A DNA stretch of 64,000 nt, from the NCBI RefSeq assembly GCF_002878395.1, contig NC_061121.1:130545946-130609945 (forward strand). The letters run 5' to 3'. Within the stretch, counting starts at the first letter, position 1, and every line of letters begins with the position of its first letter. The notes under the pieces are model-generated. The model was not told the DNA's origin. It made no database searches and was given only the letters and a program-made list of their open reading frames with translations. This document shows, piece by piece, positions 23,880 through 34,622 of the stretch. The DNA comes from Capsicum annuum (Eukaryota; Streptophyta; Magnoliopsida; Solanales; Solanaceae). A program made the position numbers and the translations under genes.

Positions 23880-24190
23880 CAACAAATGATAAAACATCCT
23901 AAAATAATACTAATCTTTTTTCATAATCTGTCTTTTCTACAACTTCCTATCTTGGGACATGTCTTTGGTAAGCTACAGTTGCACCATATCAGGTCTAATC
24001 ACCTACCTCTAATATTTATTCTGTCTACCTCTTTGTCACTTGAAACCATCACTATACAACCTCTCTCACTTCAATATTGGGGCATCCATGTCTCTCAATA
24101 TCACATAACCAAACCGTCTTAACCTTTTTTCCCTTATCTTGTCTTCCACCGTAGCCACTCCTACCTTATCTCGAATAAACTCCTTTCTAA
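23880..24190 (-). pseudogene. 3' end of a LINE reverse transcriptase ORF
   Basis: On the minus strand, broken frames carry the text common at the C-terminus of plant L1-type RT proteins: a VG.ATVEDK..., RRLVMRY-type stretch, a charged R...R segment, then DLIWCNCSLPK/ D.VQL.LT.DM..DR in the adjoining frame. It is only the last 100 or so codons, as is usual for 5'-truncated LINEs. The plus-strand frame 23886-24122 is the shadow of this relic. Confidence 0.5.
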
Positions 24191-24193
24191 TCC

Positions 24194-24665
24194 CACTACA
24201 AGAAAAGTTCTTATTACCTGGGGATTTTCATAGGGATAATGTCATAAAATCTCCAAGTAATTTGATTACCTACGGATTTTCTTACCAATAAGAATCCAAA
24301 GGAAATACCTTCATAGGTAATTATTACCTGCGGATTTACAAAATCCACAGGTAATTTAGCTCCAAAAATAAATCCATAGGTACGTTATTTGTGAATTTAT
24401 TTGCGATTAACTATCCAAATTTTGCATAAATTATTTGGTAAAATTTCATAAAAAAAAGGACTTTACCTACGGATTTCCACAAAAAAAATTCATAAATTAT
24501 TCCTACGAAGATTTCCAAGTAAATTCCTAGGTAATTTAGCTGCGAAAATAAATCTGCGGGTACGTTACAATTAACTATCAAAATTTTTCATGAATTATTT
24601 GGTAAAATTTCATAAAAAGGCATTTTACCTGTGGATTTCCACGAAAAAATTCACAAATTATTCCC
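24194..24665. repeat. CACTA terminal and subterminal repeats
   Basis: After the terminal repeat come about eight copies of an ATTACCTRYGGATTT word and its complement AAATCC.YAGGTAAT, arranged in both orientations (24216-24660), with longer duplicated blocks around TTTTGCATAAATTATTTGGTAAAATTTCATAAA (24420 and 24577). In En/Spm elements subterminal repeats are the binding sites of the TNPA-like protein. That role is inferred here. Confidence 0.75.
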
Positions 24666-24995
24666 CATGAACTATTTCGCAAGAAAATTCGTATGAAATA
24701 CCCCAAGCAAATTCGCAAGACAAATTTTTTGAAGAAACTTTTCATGAATATTTAGCATATACATCCTCATGAAAATTCTCAAGTAGTAATTCACACTTAA
24801 ATTACTAAAAATATTTCAGAATTAATCAAAAATCTATTCAAAACCTTCAATAATTCTCAAAAACATCATTCAATACAAGTCTAATGTAAATCATTATAGC
24901 TAACAAAAAAACATAATTCAAAACATCCATATAAATAATGTATGATTCTTAAATAGTCCAAAATAAAATATTTCAAACTTGAATCCAAAATAAAA

Positions 24996-25201
24996 CTACC
25001 AACCATCAAGGTTAGAATGACTTTCATCCATGTTATCAAGATTAGAATCACTTTCATTCACGTTGTCAGAGTCATCATCGATTTCATTCTCTAGGTTGTC
25101 TTTTTGAGATGGGCGTTCATCATTTAACAAATCCTTTAACTTCTAACAGTCGAGCAAGAGCTCTTCACCACAAGAGGCCACTTGTACTAAATTGCTTGAT
25201 G
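24996..25201 (-). pseudogene. possible last exon of a CACTA-encoded protein
   Basis: On the minus strand a TTTTGTTATAG acceptor-like site precedes a 68-codon frame that ends at a stop at 24996-24998. The C-terminal half is strongly acidic, rich in Asp, Glu, Asn and Ser (ENEIDDDSDNVNESDSN). One in-frame stop lies at 25143-25145. It lies 800 bases from the CACTA end in a transposon context, but there is no recognisable transposase motif, so product and exon limits are inference. Confidence 0.35.
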
Positions 25202-25380
25202 CTATAACAAAATACAAAGAAGACAAATGAAAAGATTAGAGTTGCAATAGAAAAAAGGAAAATACAAAAAGAGTATTGGTAACAATGTAGTAAAGCAACA
25301 GAAAGATCTATTTCAATAAAAATCTTGTTATTCACTTACATTAATTGAACATGAAATAGAAAAGTGGGGTTGATATTATA

Positions 25381-26915
25381 ATTTCATGTTACTATACTTA
25401 AACATTGTCAAGTAACTAACTCACATTTCAAGTAACTACACTTCACCATTTTCAAGTCACTACTACACACTTCAGGTTACTACACAACCATTTTCAAATA
25501 ACCAATTCATGTTGCAAGTCACTACACTTAAAACATTTTCAAATCACTAGTACACATTTCAAATCACTACACTTAACTATTTTCAATTAACTAATTCACA
25601 TTTCAAGTCACTATACTTAATCATTTTCAAGTAACTACACTTTATTATTTTCAATTTGTTAGTACACATTTCAAGTGACTACACTAAATCATTTTCAAGT
25701 CACAAGTTCATAATTTCAGGTAACTACACTTAACCATTTTCAAGTCACAAGTTCGCCATTTTAAATAACTACACTTATTAATTTTCAAATAGCTTATTAA
25801 TTGATATTTCAAGTCATTATACTATACAATTTTCAAGTAACTGCACTTAACCATTTTCAACTCACTAGCACACATTTCAAGTCACTACACTTAACCATTT
25901 TCAAATAACTAATTCACATTGTAAAGCACTACACTTAATCATTTTCATGTCACTAGTACACCTTTCAAATCACTACACTGAACCATTTTCAAATAATTAA
26001 TTCATATTTCAAGTCACTATACTTAACTATTTTTAAGTAACTACTTCACGTTTCAAATAACGATACTCAACAATTTTCAAGTCACTATACTTAATCATTC
26101 ACTTCAAGTCACTATACTTAACCAATTTTAAGTAACTATACTTAACCATTTTTAAGTCACTAGTACACATTTCAAGTCACTATACTAAGACATTTTCAAG
26201 TAACTACACTTAACTATTTTCAAGCCACTAGTACACATTTCAAGTCACTACACTTAATCATTTTAAAGTCACCAGTATACATTTCAAGTCACTACACTTA
26301 ATTATTTTCAAGCCACTAATACATATTTCAAGATACTCCACATTTCAAGTAACTATACTTTATTATTTTCAAGTTATTAGTACACATTTTAATTGACTAC
26401 ACTTAACCATTTTCAAGTCACAAGTTCATAATTTCAAATAACTACACTTAATCATTTTCAAGTCACAAGTTCGCAATTTCAAGTAACTACACTTAATTAT
26501 GTTTAAGTCACTAGTACACATTTCAAGTCACTACACTCAAGCCATTTTCAAATAGCTAATTGACATTTCAAGTCACTATACTTAAACATTTTCAAGTCGC
26601 TACACTTAACCATTTTCGACTCATTAGTACACATTTCAAGTGACTGCACATGACCCTTTTCAAGTAACTAATTCACACATCAAGTCGCTACACTTAACCA
26701 TTTTCAAGTCACTAGTACAGATTTTCAATCACTAGACTTAATCATTTTCAAATAACTAATTCAAATTTTAAGTCTTCATACTTAACCCTTTTTAAGTTCA
26801 CCTTTCATGTAACTACACTAAACCATTTTCAAGTCACTAATCCACTTCTCAAGTGACGACATTTGATTATTTTGAAGTCACTAGTACAAATTTCAAAACA
26901 CTACACCTGATTATT
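25381..26915. repeat. 1.5-kb tandem array of about 44-bp units
   Basis: A satellite-like array whose typical unit is two related 22-base halves: TTTCAAGTCACTACACTTAACCA and TTTTCAAGTCACTAGTACACA. About 35 units, with point changes, small deletions and some units missing one half. Nearly every half unit contains the word CACTA or a one-base variant. No open frame. It lies inside the CACTA fragment. Confidence 0.9.
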
Positions 26916-27022
26916 ATATACAACTTTAATTTAAGATCACAAGATTTCAGAATGTTCTTCACTTTGTTAAACTTCATTTCAAGTTAAATCGGACAAACAA
27001 ATTGAAATGGAGTACATAATAT

Positions 27023-27245
27023 AACTTGACAGTAATGAATAATAATGCACTTCATAGTCCTACCAGTCAACCACATTACTAACTTAAATACAAATTAACT
27101 TGACAGTAATGAAAAGTAAAGCACTTGTTAGTCCTACTAGTCAACCACATTACTAGCTTAAATACAAACTAACTTAACAGTAATGAATAATAATGTGCTT
27201 GTTAGTGATATTAGTCAACCACATTATTATCTTATATACAAATTT
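27023..27245. repeat. 74-bp tandem triplication
   Basis: Three direct units starting at 27023, 27097 and 27171, each beginning AACTTRACAGTAATGAA and including AGTCAACCACATTA. The first two are more alike than the third. Nothing recognisable lies between here and the LTR at 27599, apart from AT-rich DNA. Confidence 0.9.
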
Positions 27246-27598
27246 TTGAACACAGTTCTTTATGTTATGCCTCTTATTTATCTCTGTTAAATAATCTTCA
27301 AATTCCACAAATGCTCGAGATCCAAAATTTGTATCGGAATTCTAAACTATAGCATAGATATAAAAATTATAAATAGGGAAAGTTGTCGAATGACTTCGTT
27401 CACAGAGAACTCAATATCGGTATCTATTTAAACTGCAGGTAACACAATGTCAAGTGATGATAAAACTTAAAACGACATACATGTACACGATGTGAAAAAT
27501 CATTAATAACTTGAAACCGGAAATATATAGACGGTGGTACACTAGAGATATTCCTCTTATTATTGGGAGATGATGTATGATGGCCCTACAATCAAGGG

Positions 27599-29405
27599 TG
27601 TAATACCCCACAAAATCCTAAGCTTAACTCAATCCTTTAAAGCTTGTTAAGGGGTCCTAGACTTAGAAAATTCTACCTAAGTATTAAGACTTAGTATTAC
27701 TTTAGCCTTCATAAGTTGGATACTCTATTTTGTGAACTTTAACACCATTAAATGCCAATCTTTATGTTGATTCATGATCAGGAATGTCAGTACGTGTTCT
27801 CCGATGAGTTTTGAATTTTTCAAACATCATTTTAAGCATGTTTGGGAGTCCAGTCCAATGTATCAATGCGATCTGGATGCGTCGCATCGCCCATCACATA
27901 AATGAATATCTTCCCTAGCTCTCAGTGAAAATTTCAGTGAACTGACGCGTACTTGACGCGGCACGTTGGCCATCGCATTAATGCCAATGATGCGGCGCGT
28001 CGATCTGCATGTCGCTAAACCAGTTTTCATTAATTAAAAACAACATTCAGATGGGTATTTAGGATACTTTCCCCACTTCGACCCAGCCCCTAAAACACGA
28101 AATTCAGCCTCCATAAACCAAGTTACACTATTTTCTCTCAAATTGCTCTCATGAATAAAATCGTAGAACATTATTTTCAAGATTAATTCTCTAGAACACT
28201 CCCTCAATCTTCAAGAATTTAATTTCTAAGTATGTCAAGTGTTCATCCAAGGGTCCTTCCACCCTTGGAATCTAAGAAACTTTTTTAAACTTTAAGTAAA
28301 TTGATTTCATGACTTCCATGATTTGGATTCAAGTGTATTCATGGTTATAATGTTGATTGGGTTTCTATAACTTGATTAAGTGCAAAATTTATGTAAAAAC
28401 AATTATTATGTAGGTAGTATCATGTGAATTTATATTAAAGCCTTGAAATTGTGATGCTCATGTGTTGATTAGTACTATGTGAATATACAATGCCTTTCAA
28501 GTGTTTGATGAGTTGTTAATATGAATTAAATAGTGGGATTATATTATGTTAGCATGTATATTAGTTCATTCCATTCAAGCATTTGATAAAATGCCTCTAT
28601 AGATCAATTATGAACAAGTTTAAATTTCTATGCTATGTAAGGTCATGTGACACTTTACTTTTATGCTATCGAGTTCTGGGGGTATTTTTAATATTTTACT
28701 GATTACTTAGAGCCATCGTTAGTTATAGAATAATCTCAGCCATGTCATGGTCAGTAGTACTCTCAGTCAATTATAAAACTCAGGAAAAATTCAGTAGACT
28801 CAGTATTAGTCCAGTCCAATTCAGTATTCTGTTCACACCTCAATAAATTCAGCTAGTTAACAGAATTCAGTAGTATTTCATTAGTCAATGGAACTCAGTA
28901 AACTCAGTTTGGTTTAGTTAGATAGTATAATCAGTAACAGTCAGTCAAGCCTAGTGTAACTCAAAATCAGTTCAGTGTCTATTCAGTTGGGAGTAGGATT
29001 CAGCACCGAGTGAACCCAAGGATAGGGATTCACCTGCCAGTAGAGGGTATGTCCTTAGAAGCAGTCCTTGTGTTCCAAAACTACGTAGCCAGTATAGGTT
29101 GAGACATCAACCTACCAGTTAAGGGTTGATGAGGTGTTCTACCTACCAGTTGAGAGTACCATCATTCTCATTCAGAGCACCTGCTAGATGAGGGTGACTC
29201 GGCTTGTCTTTACCCGTGGTATGTTACTAACACCCTTCTAGCTGGGGTTATAGGTTGGACCCCAATCAATCTAAAGAGGGGCATGTCGGTTAGATAATTA
29301 CCTTTCATAGTCTCAGTTTCAGTCTTTAGAATAGAACTTAGTTCAGTTCTACTGAAATTAGGACTGTCAGACACAGACACTCAATTCAGTACAGAACTAA
29401 GAAAT
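27599..29405 (+). repeat. LTR truncated by the viral insert
   Basis: This starts TGTAATACCCCACAAAATCC, the usual start of this LTR class. U3 (27850-28015) carries repeated GACGCG/GCGTCG/GCGAT words. From 29090 it matches 733-1030. It stops near 29405, about 700 bases short of the end seen at 1748. The remainder does not reappear beyond the viral block at 37.7 kb, so the insertion came with loss of LTR sequence. No coding region. Confidence 0.75.
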
Positions 29406-29597
29406 TGTAGGGGGTGAGGATAACTCGGGTAATTTACATGGTTAGTTAATATTAAATTCTTTTTCATAAGGTTAACTTTATTTCAAGTAATCTTTCTTCT
29501 AATTGTCTTATTTCTCTTCTAAGCTGATTTTTGTAATTAATTTCTTCATATAGCCAACTTTATCTTTCTCTAATTCTTCTAATATATTCTAACATTT

Positions 29598-29882
29598 TTA
29601 ATTTGTATAATATCGGTCTGAATAGTAATTATATAGGTATGAATAGTAGCTATCGTTATTTAAGTGTATTTGTTCTAATTCATTTTCTATCCAATTTTTT
29701 AATTCTTTATCTTCAATATCAAATATCTTTTCCCATATAATTTCCTTTATATCTACTATCTCTATATACTTAAGTACATATAAAAAAAGTATCTTAAATC
29801 CATCTATCATTTCATCAGGTAAGTAAGTATTCATTTTTGATATGATGTTGTTTTTCAAAATATTTCTTTCAATCATATACAT
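29598..29882 (-). pseudogene. start of a viral first ORF (second, partial unit)
   Basis: A 94-codon frame lies 400 bases downstream of the viral TATA/poly(A) block, the place of the first ORF in a pararetrovirus. It is rich in Ile, Glu, Lys and Tyr. Minus-strand text below 29598 continues in other frames as a Leu/Glu/Lys coiled coil, then the viral DNA stops near 29430. Its presence after the promoter means the insert is more than one linear genome unit or is circularly permuted. No named domain recognised. Confidence 0.5.
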
Positions 29883-30269
29883 AATAAAATATGATCATCT
29901 TAGATCACTAGATACTTGATTATTCTTAAATAACATGTTCTTCGGTCACTATTAGCATGGTAATCTGGATACTTTTCCCCTAAAGGCGCCTCTACTCTGG
30001 TTACTCCCTTATCACGACTTCTTTACCTTATCGGTTTCACCTTTAGGATGGCATAGTTCTAGGAATTTTTCTCCTTTTCTTCTTTGCTAATAAACTTTGA
30101 AATATATTATTCCTCGAATAATCATACTATAAAGTAACTAACATGAGCTTATTTTATTATACTTAATATTGTCATAAATTTATGAATTTAGCTATTCATA
30201 ATAGTAAATGAATATACATGTTCTTGTAGCTTTGATATTTTCGTGCTTTGCTCATCCATAGCTTAGTGT

Positions 30270-30400
30270 AAAACTGAATATCTTTATTGATTATATGAGA
30301 GGATTTTTGTTGTATACAAGAAGGCTTTCTTTTCGTGTAGAAAGTCTTGCCTTAACTTAGGAAATGCCTTTTCTATTTATAACCTAAAAAGGAGAAAATG
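30270..30400 (-). promoter_or_regulatory. viral promoter and polyadenylation block
   Basis: On the minus strand TATAAATAG (30373-30381) is followed about 90 bases downstream by AATAAA (30283-30288). Pararetrovirus genomic RNA starts just after the TATA box and, on its second passage, is polyadenylated at such a signal, giving terminal redundancy. The 400 bases below, down to 29882, would be the leader. I could not find a clear tRNA-Met primer site in it. Confidence 0.6.
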
Positions 30401-30639
30401 CGTATACTATTCTAAACTGTTCCTACTTTGCATTTGTCATCTTTACAAAAGTAGAAAAGACTAAAGTAACTTTACAGCTATCCTACAAAAAATACAAAAT
30501 TAATAATGGCACTTTGCCAAAGAAAAGCCAAAAAGCTAATAAATACTATATAATAATTTACATATTAAAAGTCAAGAAAAGTTATCTAATAATTCATATG
30601 TCATTTTCATAACTTTAATATCTTGTCTTTTTGTCTTCT

Positions 30640-31326
30640 TCTTCTTCTTGTTCTTCTTCTTCTTCATTGTTTCGTTGCTTTTTATCTTTTGTCTATCTTC
30701 TAGCTGGCATCCTTATCTTCTTTTATTCTAGTTGAACTTCTGGAATAATGTTATCTTCTCCATTACATATTGAACATAGATGGTTTGGATATTTATGCCC
30801 TACTAATTTACATTATCTGGTCAATAATTAGTCTGAAATAAAATTTTTACTTAATTGCTCTGGTAATTAGTCGTGTCTCTAGATTAAGTAGTGTCATAAT
30901 CCACCTCTGAACTTCCTCCATATCTGCTTGTCTTAACTCTCTTGAATTTGAATAGATCATTAGCTGGTCTCTTGAATATTAACTCCATATTGGATTTCCA
31001 TTTAGGTAGTTATTTGCTAATTCTTGGATATTTGTAGATATTCCAATAATTCTTTTATTCGCATAAAAATCTGGTATATCTATTTTGGGTAGTTCAACTT
31101 GTTGTTCAATATCTTCGGGTATGATCATATCTCGGGTCATTTCTATGTTCATAACTTGTATAACTGGTTTGATTTCATCGTACAATATCTTTGCTGGTGC
31201 CGTATAGAACTTTACAAAAATTAGGTTGCCCTTGGTTATCTTTTTGTAAGTGGTAATTTCTTTATATTTCTGGTATAGTATATAACTCACTTCCATTTTG
31301 GGTATATACAATATTGAGTAGTCCAT
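30640..31326 (-). pseudogene. viral last ORF (ORF4/transactivator position)
   Basis: Frame 30979-31326 (115 codons) is followed in a shifted frame by a segment ending in a long Arg/Lys/Glu run near 30630-30660 (the GAA/CTT-rich tract). By position, between RNase H and the promoter, it corresponds to the translational transactivator/inclusion-body ORF of related viruses. I see no diagnostic motif, so the function rests on gene order. Confidence 0.45.
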
Positions 31327-31555
31327 AACTAAAACAGGTTTTAACTAGATTAGGGTTAGTTTTTGGTAATGCAATTAACTTATTGTATCCTTGTAGTTTT
31401 TGGGTTATATAATCTGAATTTGGTTCTTGAATGCTTGTAGCTCTGGGTTTAAGGTTTAAGTAAGTTTGTATCTTGTGGGTGTTTTCAATATATTATCTGG
31501 TTTTGTGGTTATAAGCTTTCTTGTCTTGGTTTAGGCTATCTAAATATGTAATAGT

Positions 31556-31858
31556 TTATGGGGGTAAAAACAAAGGGTCTTTTGGTGTTTTTGGTATAAA
31601 TGGCTTGTCAAATATTTTGTTCATGTTCATATTTAGGTTCCTTCTAACTCCTTTGCTTGTACCTGCAAAAGTAGATTGATAAATTTTATGGGTTTTTCGG
31701 AGAGTCCCAACGTCTTCTTTTATCTCTGAAATTTTATTGTCTTTCGATCCACATTTCTCTACACATTGCTGAGTTATCTGAGTCATAGCTTCAGACTTCA
31801 ATTTAACTTCATTAGTCTTTAGGATTTTTATCTCATTTCCCAGACTATCCACTTTCAT
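31556..31858 (-). pseudogene. viral frame between RNase H and last ORF
   Basis: A 100-codon frame begins with a heptad-like segment (KVDSLGNEIKILKTNEVKLK) and ends in a Pro-rich tail (FIPKTPKDPLFLPP). It may be the N-terminal part of the last ORF, separated by a frameshift from 31326. The stretch 31330-31555 has stops in all frames. Confidence 0.4.
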
Positions 31859-32199
31859 TGAAAGCGTAGTTAAGGTTTTGAGTATTTCTTCTAGAGTATC
31901 GTCTTCTATAATATCAGTTTGGGTAGCTTTGTCTTGATATGTAATCTACAATAACATTCTTGTTAGGATTAATTACTTCAATTGTAAATGTAAAATTTAA
32001 TATATTCAATACTAATCTTCGAATTTTTTTTGTTGTAACTGAATTTTGTATTTTTCTTGTTAACCACCATCGTACCTATTTATTTTTTGTTCGTACAATA
32101 AACTCGGTATATACAATATATGTCTCAAATGCTAATAAACATTTATATAATGAGCATAATTCTTTTCTACTTATTTCTATTTCATTAAACGTTCCTGAG

Positions 32200-33247
32200 T
32201 AGTATCTACAATGATGTTCTAATTTTCTTTTTCATATCTATATTTAAGTACTCCTCTATAACTATATTCACTTGCATCTGCTTCTACTATATATGTAAAT
32301 ATTTTATTTCCATCTGAAAATTGTAATTTAAGTAACTCTTTATAAAGTATTTTTATTTTCTGTACTTGTTTTTCATCTTCTTCATTGTAATTATATTCTA
32401 CATCATTTCTTAATTTTTTTTGTAATGGCTTTAGGTTTTCTGCTAATTTTGGTATATATTCTTTTACTTGGTTTACTAATCCTAAAAATAATTATAATTT
32501 CTTTTTTTTTTTAATCTAATTCTTCTTTTGAATTTATTATTTTTTGTACTATATGTTGTTGCATTTTTACTCCACTTTTATCTATTTGTATTCCTAAAAA
32601 TTTTACCAGGTTTTTCATTATTTCTGCTTTTTTTTCACTTAGACTTATTCCTGAATTTTCTATTATACCTATAAATTATTCTAATAATTTTAAATGTTCT
32701 TTTTGGTTTTTGTATATAGTAGTATATCATCTATGTATACTATACAATTAGGTAATTATTTGAAATAACTATCCATAAAGTGTTGGTATCTACCTAATTC
32801 ATTTTTATATCCAAATGGTAACACATTCCATTCATAAAATCCTTGTGGCACTGTAAACGCAGTTAGTTTCTTAGAATCTTCGTCTAACTTTAGGTGGTAA
32901 AATCCTAATTTACAGTCAAATTTGTTAAAGTAATTATATCCTTGTATTTTTCTTAGTTTTAATATCTTATTTGGTATTGGATAATTATATTTTATAGTTT
33001 TTGCATTTAGGTTTCTCTAATCAATAAGCATTCTACTTTTTCCTCTTTTTTGTTCACTGTGTTTATTTACTATGAGTGCTGGGCTAGTGTGTTTACTATT
33101 ACTTTTTTGTATATATTGTTTTTCTAATAATTCATCTATATGCATTTTAAATTCTTTTAAATCATCAAATTTATTTGTTAATGATTTTTGGGTTATTATA
33201 CTATATTTATCTATTAGCTCAATTCTTATAGTAGTCTTATGTTTTTC
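32200..33247 (-). pseudogene. viral reverse transcriptase and RNase H
   Basis: This continues the protease frame past a stop at 33248-33250. RT motifs in order: a KHTSPA block near 33085, FDCKLGF near 32915, a PFGYKNE block near 32810, and the active-site YIDD at 32726-32737, all in good condition. Further in-frame stops are seen at 33017-33019 and 32756-32758. RNase H begins with EADAS near 32270, which has the first catalytic Asp. Below about 32200 the frame decays. In an active virus this enzyme copies the pregenomic RNA. Confidence 0.85.
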
Positions 33248-33838
33248 CTATCCTTTTAATGGATCTTCACTGTATAGTTGTCTTAATTTTTTCTTTATTA
33301 TTTCTACCTTATCTATTGAAAATATATTTATTTTTAATTTATTTATTGAAAATATGACTAGTTCTATTGTGTCTTCAGTATTTTTTATATTTTCTAATTT
33401 TTGTGTGATTTTTTCACTTCCTTTTATCCAATCAGTTTTCTTTCTTATTTTATTAATAACTCCTTTTGCTCTTACCCTTTGTTTACATGGTGTGGTAAAC
33501 CACCAGTGTGTTTTAATTATTATACGTGGGTGTATTTTATCTAAAAATGGAATTCCTAAAAGCATATCTTTTGATGTTAGTTCATAATTATAGATGTCTT
33601 CTATTGTTAATATCTTATCCCATACTTGTATTTTTATATTACTAGCTTTATAGGTAATTAAGCTTCCTTCATTATTAAATCTTTTGACTAATATTGATGT
33701 TTTTAGGTTATCCCATTTGTCTTCTGGTAAACAGTTATATCTACATAAGTTGGCTTCTGCTCCTATATCTATCATAGGTGTATAATGTCTATTATAATAT
33801 CCTTCAACTATTATTTTCATAAGTACATATATTTTCAT
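33248..33838 (-). pseudogene. viral aspartic protease domain
   Basis: A 196-codon frame. The catalytic segment is PMIDIGAEANL, which corresponds to the D-T-G-A of caulimovirid proteases with Thr changed to Ile. The closing MLLGIPFLDKI block is present. The C-terminal 90 residues lead toward the RT, ending at a stop at 33248. It would process the polyprotein. The Thr-to-Ile change at the active site probably impairs it. Confidence 0.75.
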
Positions 33839-33873
33839 GTTAAAGCTCTCTTTATTAATAATTTTTCCTTATT

Positions 33874-34249
33874 TTAGGTTATGGTTAATTGTGTATGTTC
33901 TATATTGTAGGGTTTTATTTGTTCTAACCATTTTATCTCTAATATTATGTCTGCTTTTTGCATATCTTTCTTTATTTCAAATTCTATTTTTATTTTTCTA
34001 ACTCCTATTATTATTTCTTTTTTAGTTGCATCTTTAATAGTTATTAAACTTCTTAGTAGATTTGGGCATATATTACTATTAGATTTTATTTCTTCATTTT
34101 TCACTAGGTATTTTGCTATATGGTTTTCTTCTTGTCCTGTATTTAGGAGTATTAAATATTCTTTTTCATTTATTGTTCCCATTATATAATATTGAGTTAA
34201 ATTAACTGTTGAAGTTATTTCATAATTTGTTCTTTTCGATGATCCTGAT
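33874..34249 (-). pseudogene. protease-like domain after the movement protein (gap-side copy)
   Basis: The frame reads GTINEKEYLILLNTGQEENHI, then after about 60 residues ADIILEIKWLEQIKPYNI. Both blocks copy the retropepsin layout (I-D-T-G-A-E and I-I-L-G-x-x-W-L), but Asp is Asn and the Gly of ILG is Glu. It precedes the better protease at 33838 and so looks like a second, degenerate unit. The frame is interrupted on its upstream side by the N gap. Confidence 0.5.
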
Positions 34250-34349
34250 NNNNNNNNNNNNNNNNNNNNNNNNNNNNNNNNNNNNNNNNNNNNNNNNNNN
34301 NNNNNNNNNNNNNNNNNNNNNNNNNNNNNNNNNNNNNNNNNNNNNNNNN
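34250..34349. other. 100-N assembly gap
   Basis: Exactly 100 N. Such a round number usually marks a contig join of unknown size. The 273 bases on its two sides (33977-34249 and 34350-34622) are nearly identical. Confidence 0.97.
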
Positions 34350-34622
34350 TCAAATTCTATTTTTATTTTTCTAACTCCTATTAATATTTCTTTTTCAGTT
34401 GTATCTTTAATAGTTATTAAACTTCTTAGTAGATTTGGGCATATATTACTATTAGATTTTATTTCTTCATTTTTCACTAGGTATTTTGCTATATGGTTTT
34501 CTTCTTGTCCTGTATTTAGGAGTATTAAATATTCTTTTTCATTTATTGTTCCCATTATATAATATTGAGTTAAATTAACTGTTGAAGTTATTTCATAATT
34601 TGTTCTTTTCGATGATCCTGAT
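34350..34622 (-). repeat. near-identical copy of 33977-34249
   Basis: 273 bases with three differences from the block on the other side of the gap, at offset 373. It encodes the same protease-like segment with three amino-acid changes (Ala/Thr, Lys/Glu, Ile/Leu). It is either a true tandem duplication, an allelic or second-copy overlap that was not merged, or an assembly artefact. Confidence 0.9.

Larger units (their letters stand above)
24194..27250 (-). mobile_element. one end of a CACTA (En/Spm) transposon
   Basis: The left end is CACTACAAGAAAA (24194-24206), the standard terminal repeat of plant CACTA elements. It is followed by palindromic subterminal repeats, a possible last exon on the minus strand and two blocks of tandem repeats. 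I found no matching TTTTCTTGTAGTG end in the window, so the element is truncated, probably before the LTR at 27599. The right limit given is where recognisable repeats stop. Confidence 0.7.

Noticed and set aside
23886..24122. 78-codon plus-strand frame
   Set aside because: Opposite strand of the LINE relic; no motif of its own.
25381..26915. Possible CRISPR-like array of short direct repeats
   Set aside because: Repeats are contiguous with no unique spacers and show satellite-type drift, in plant nuclear DNA.
30625..30670. CTT/GAA microsatellite
   Set aside because: In viral context it reads as the charged Arg/Lys/Glu tail of the last ORF, so I treated it as coding relic rather than a neutral repeat.
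33072..33587. 171-codon plus-strand frame rich in Phe, Leu, Ile and Ser, like a membrane protein
   Set aside because: Shadow of the A-rich viral protease/RT on the other strand. Other plus-strand frames at 33947-36488 have the same cause.
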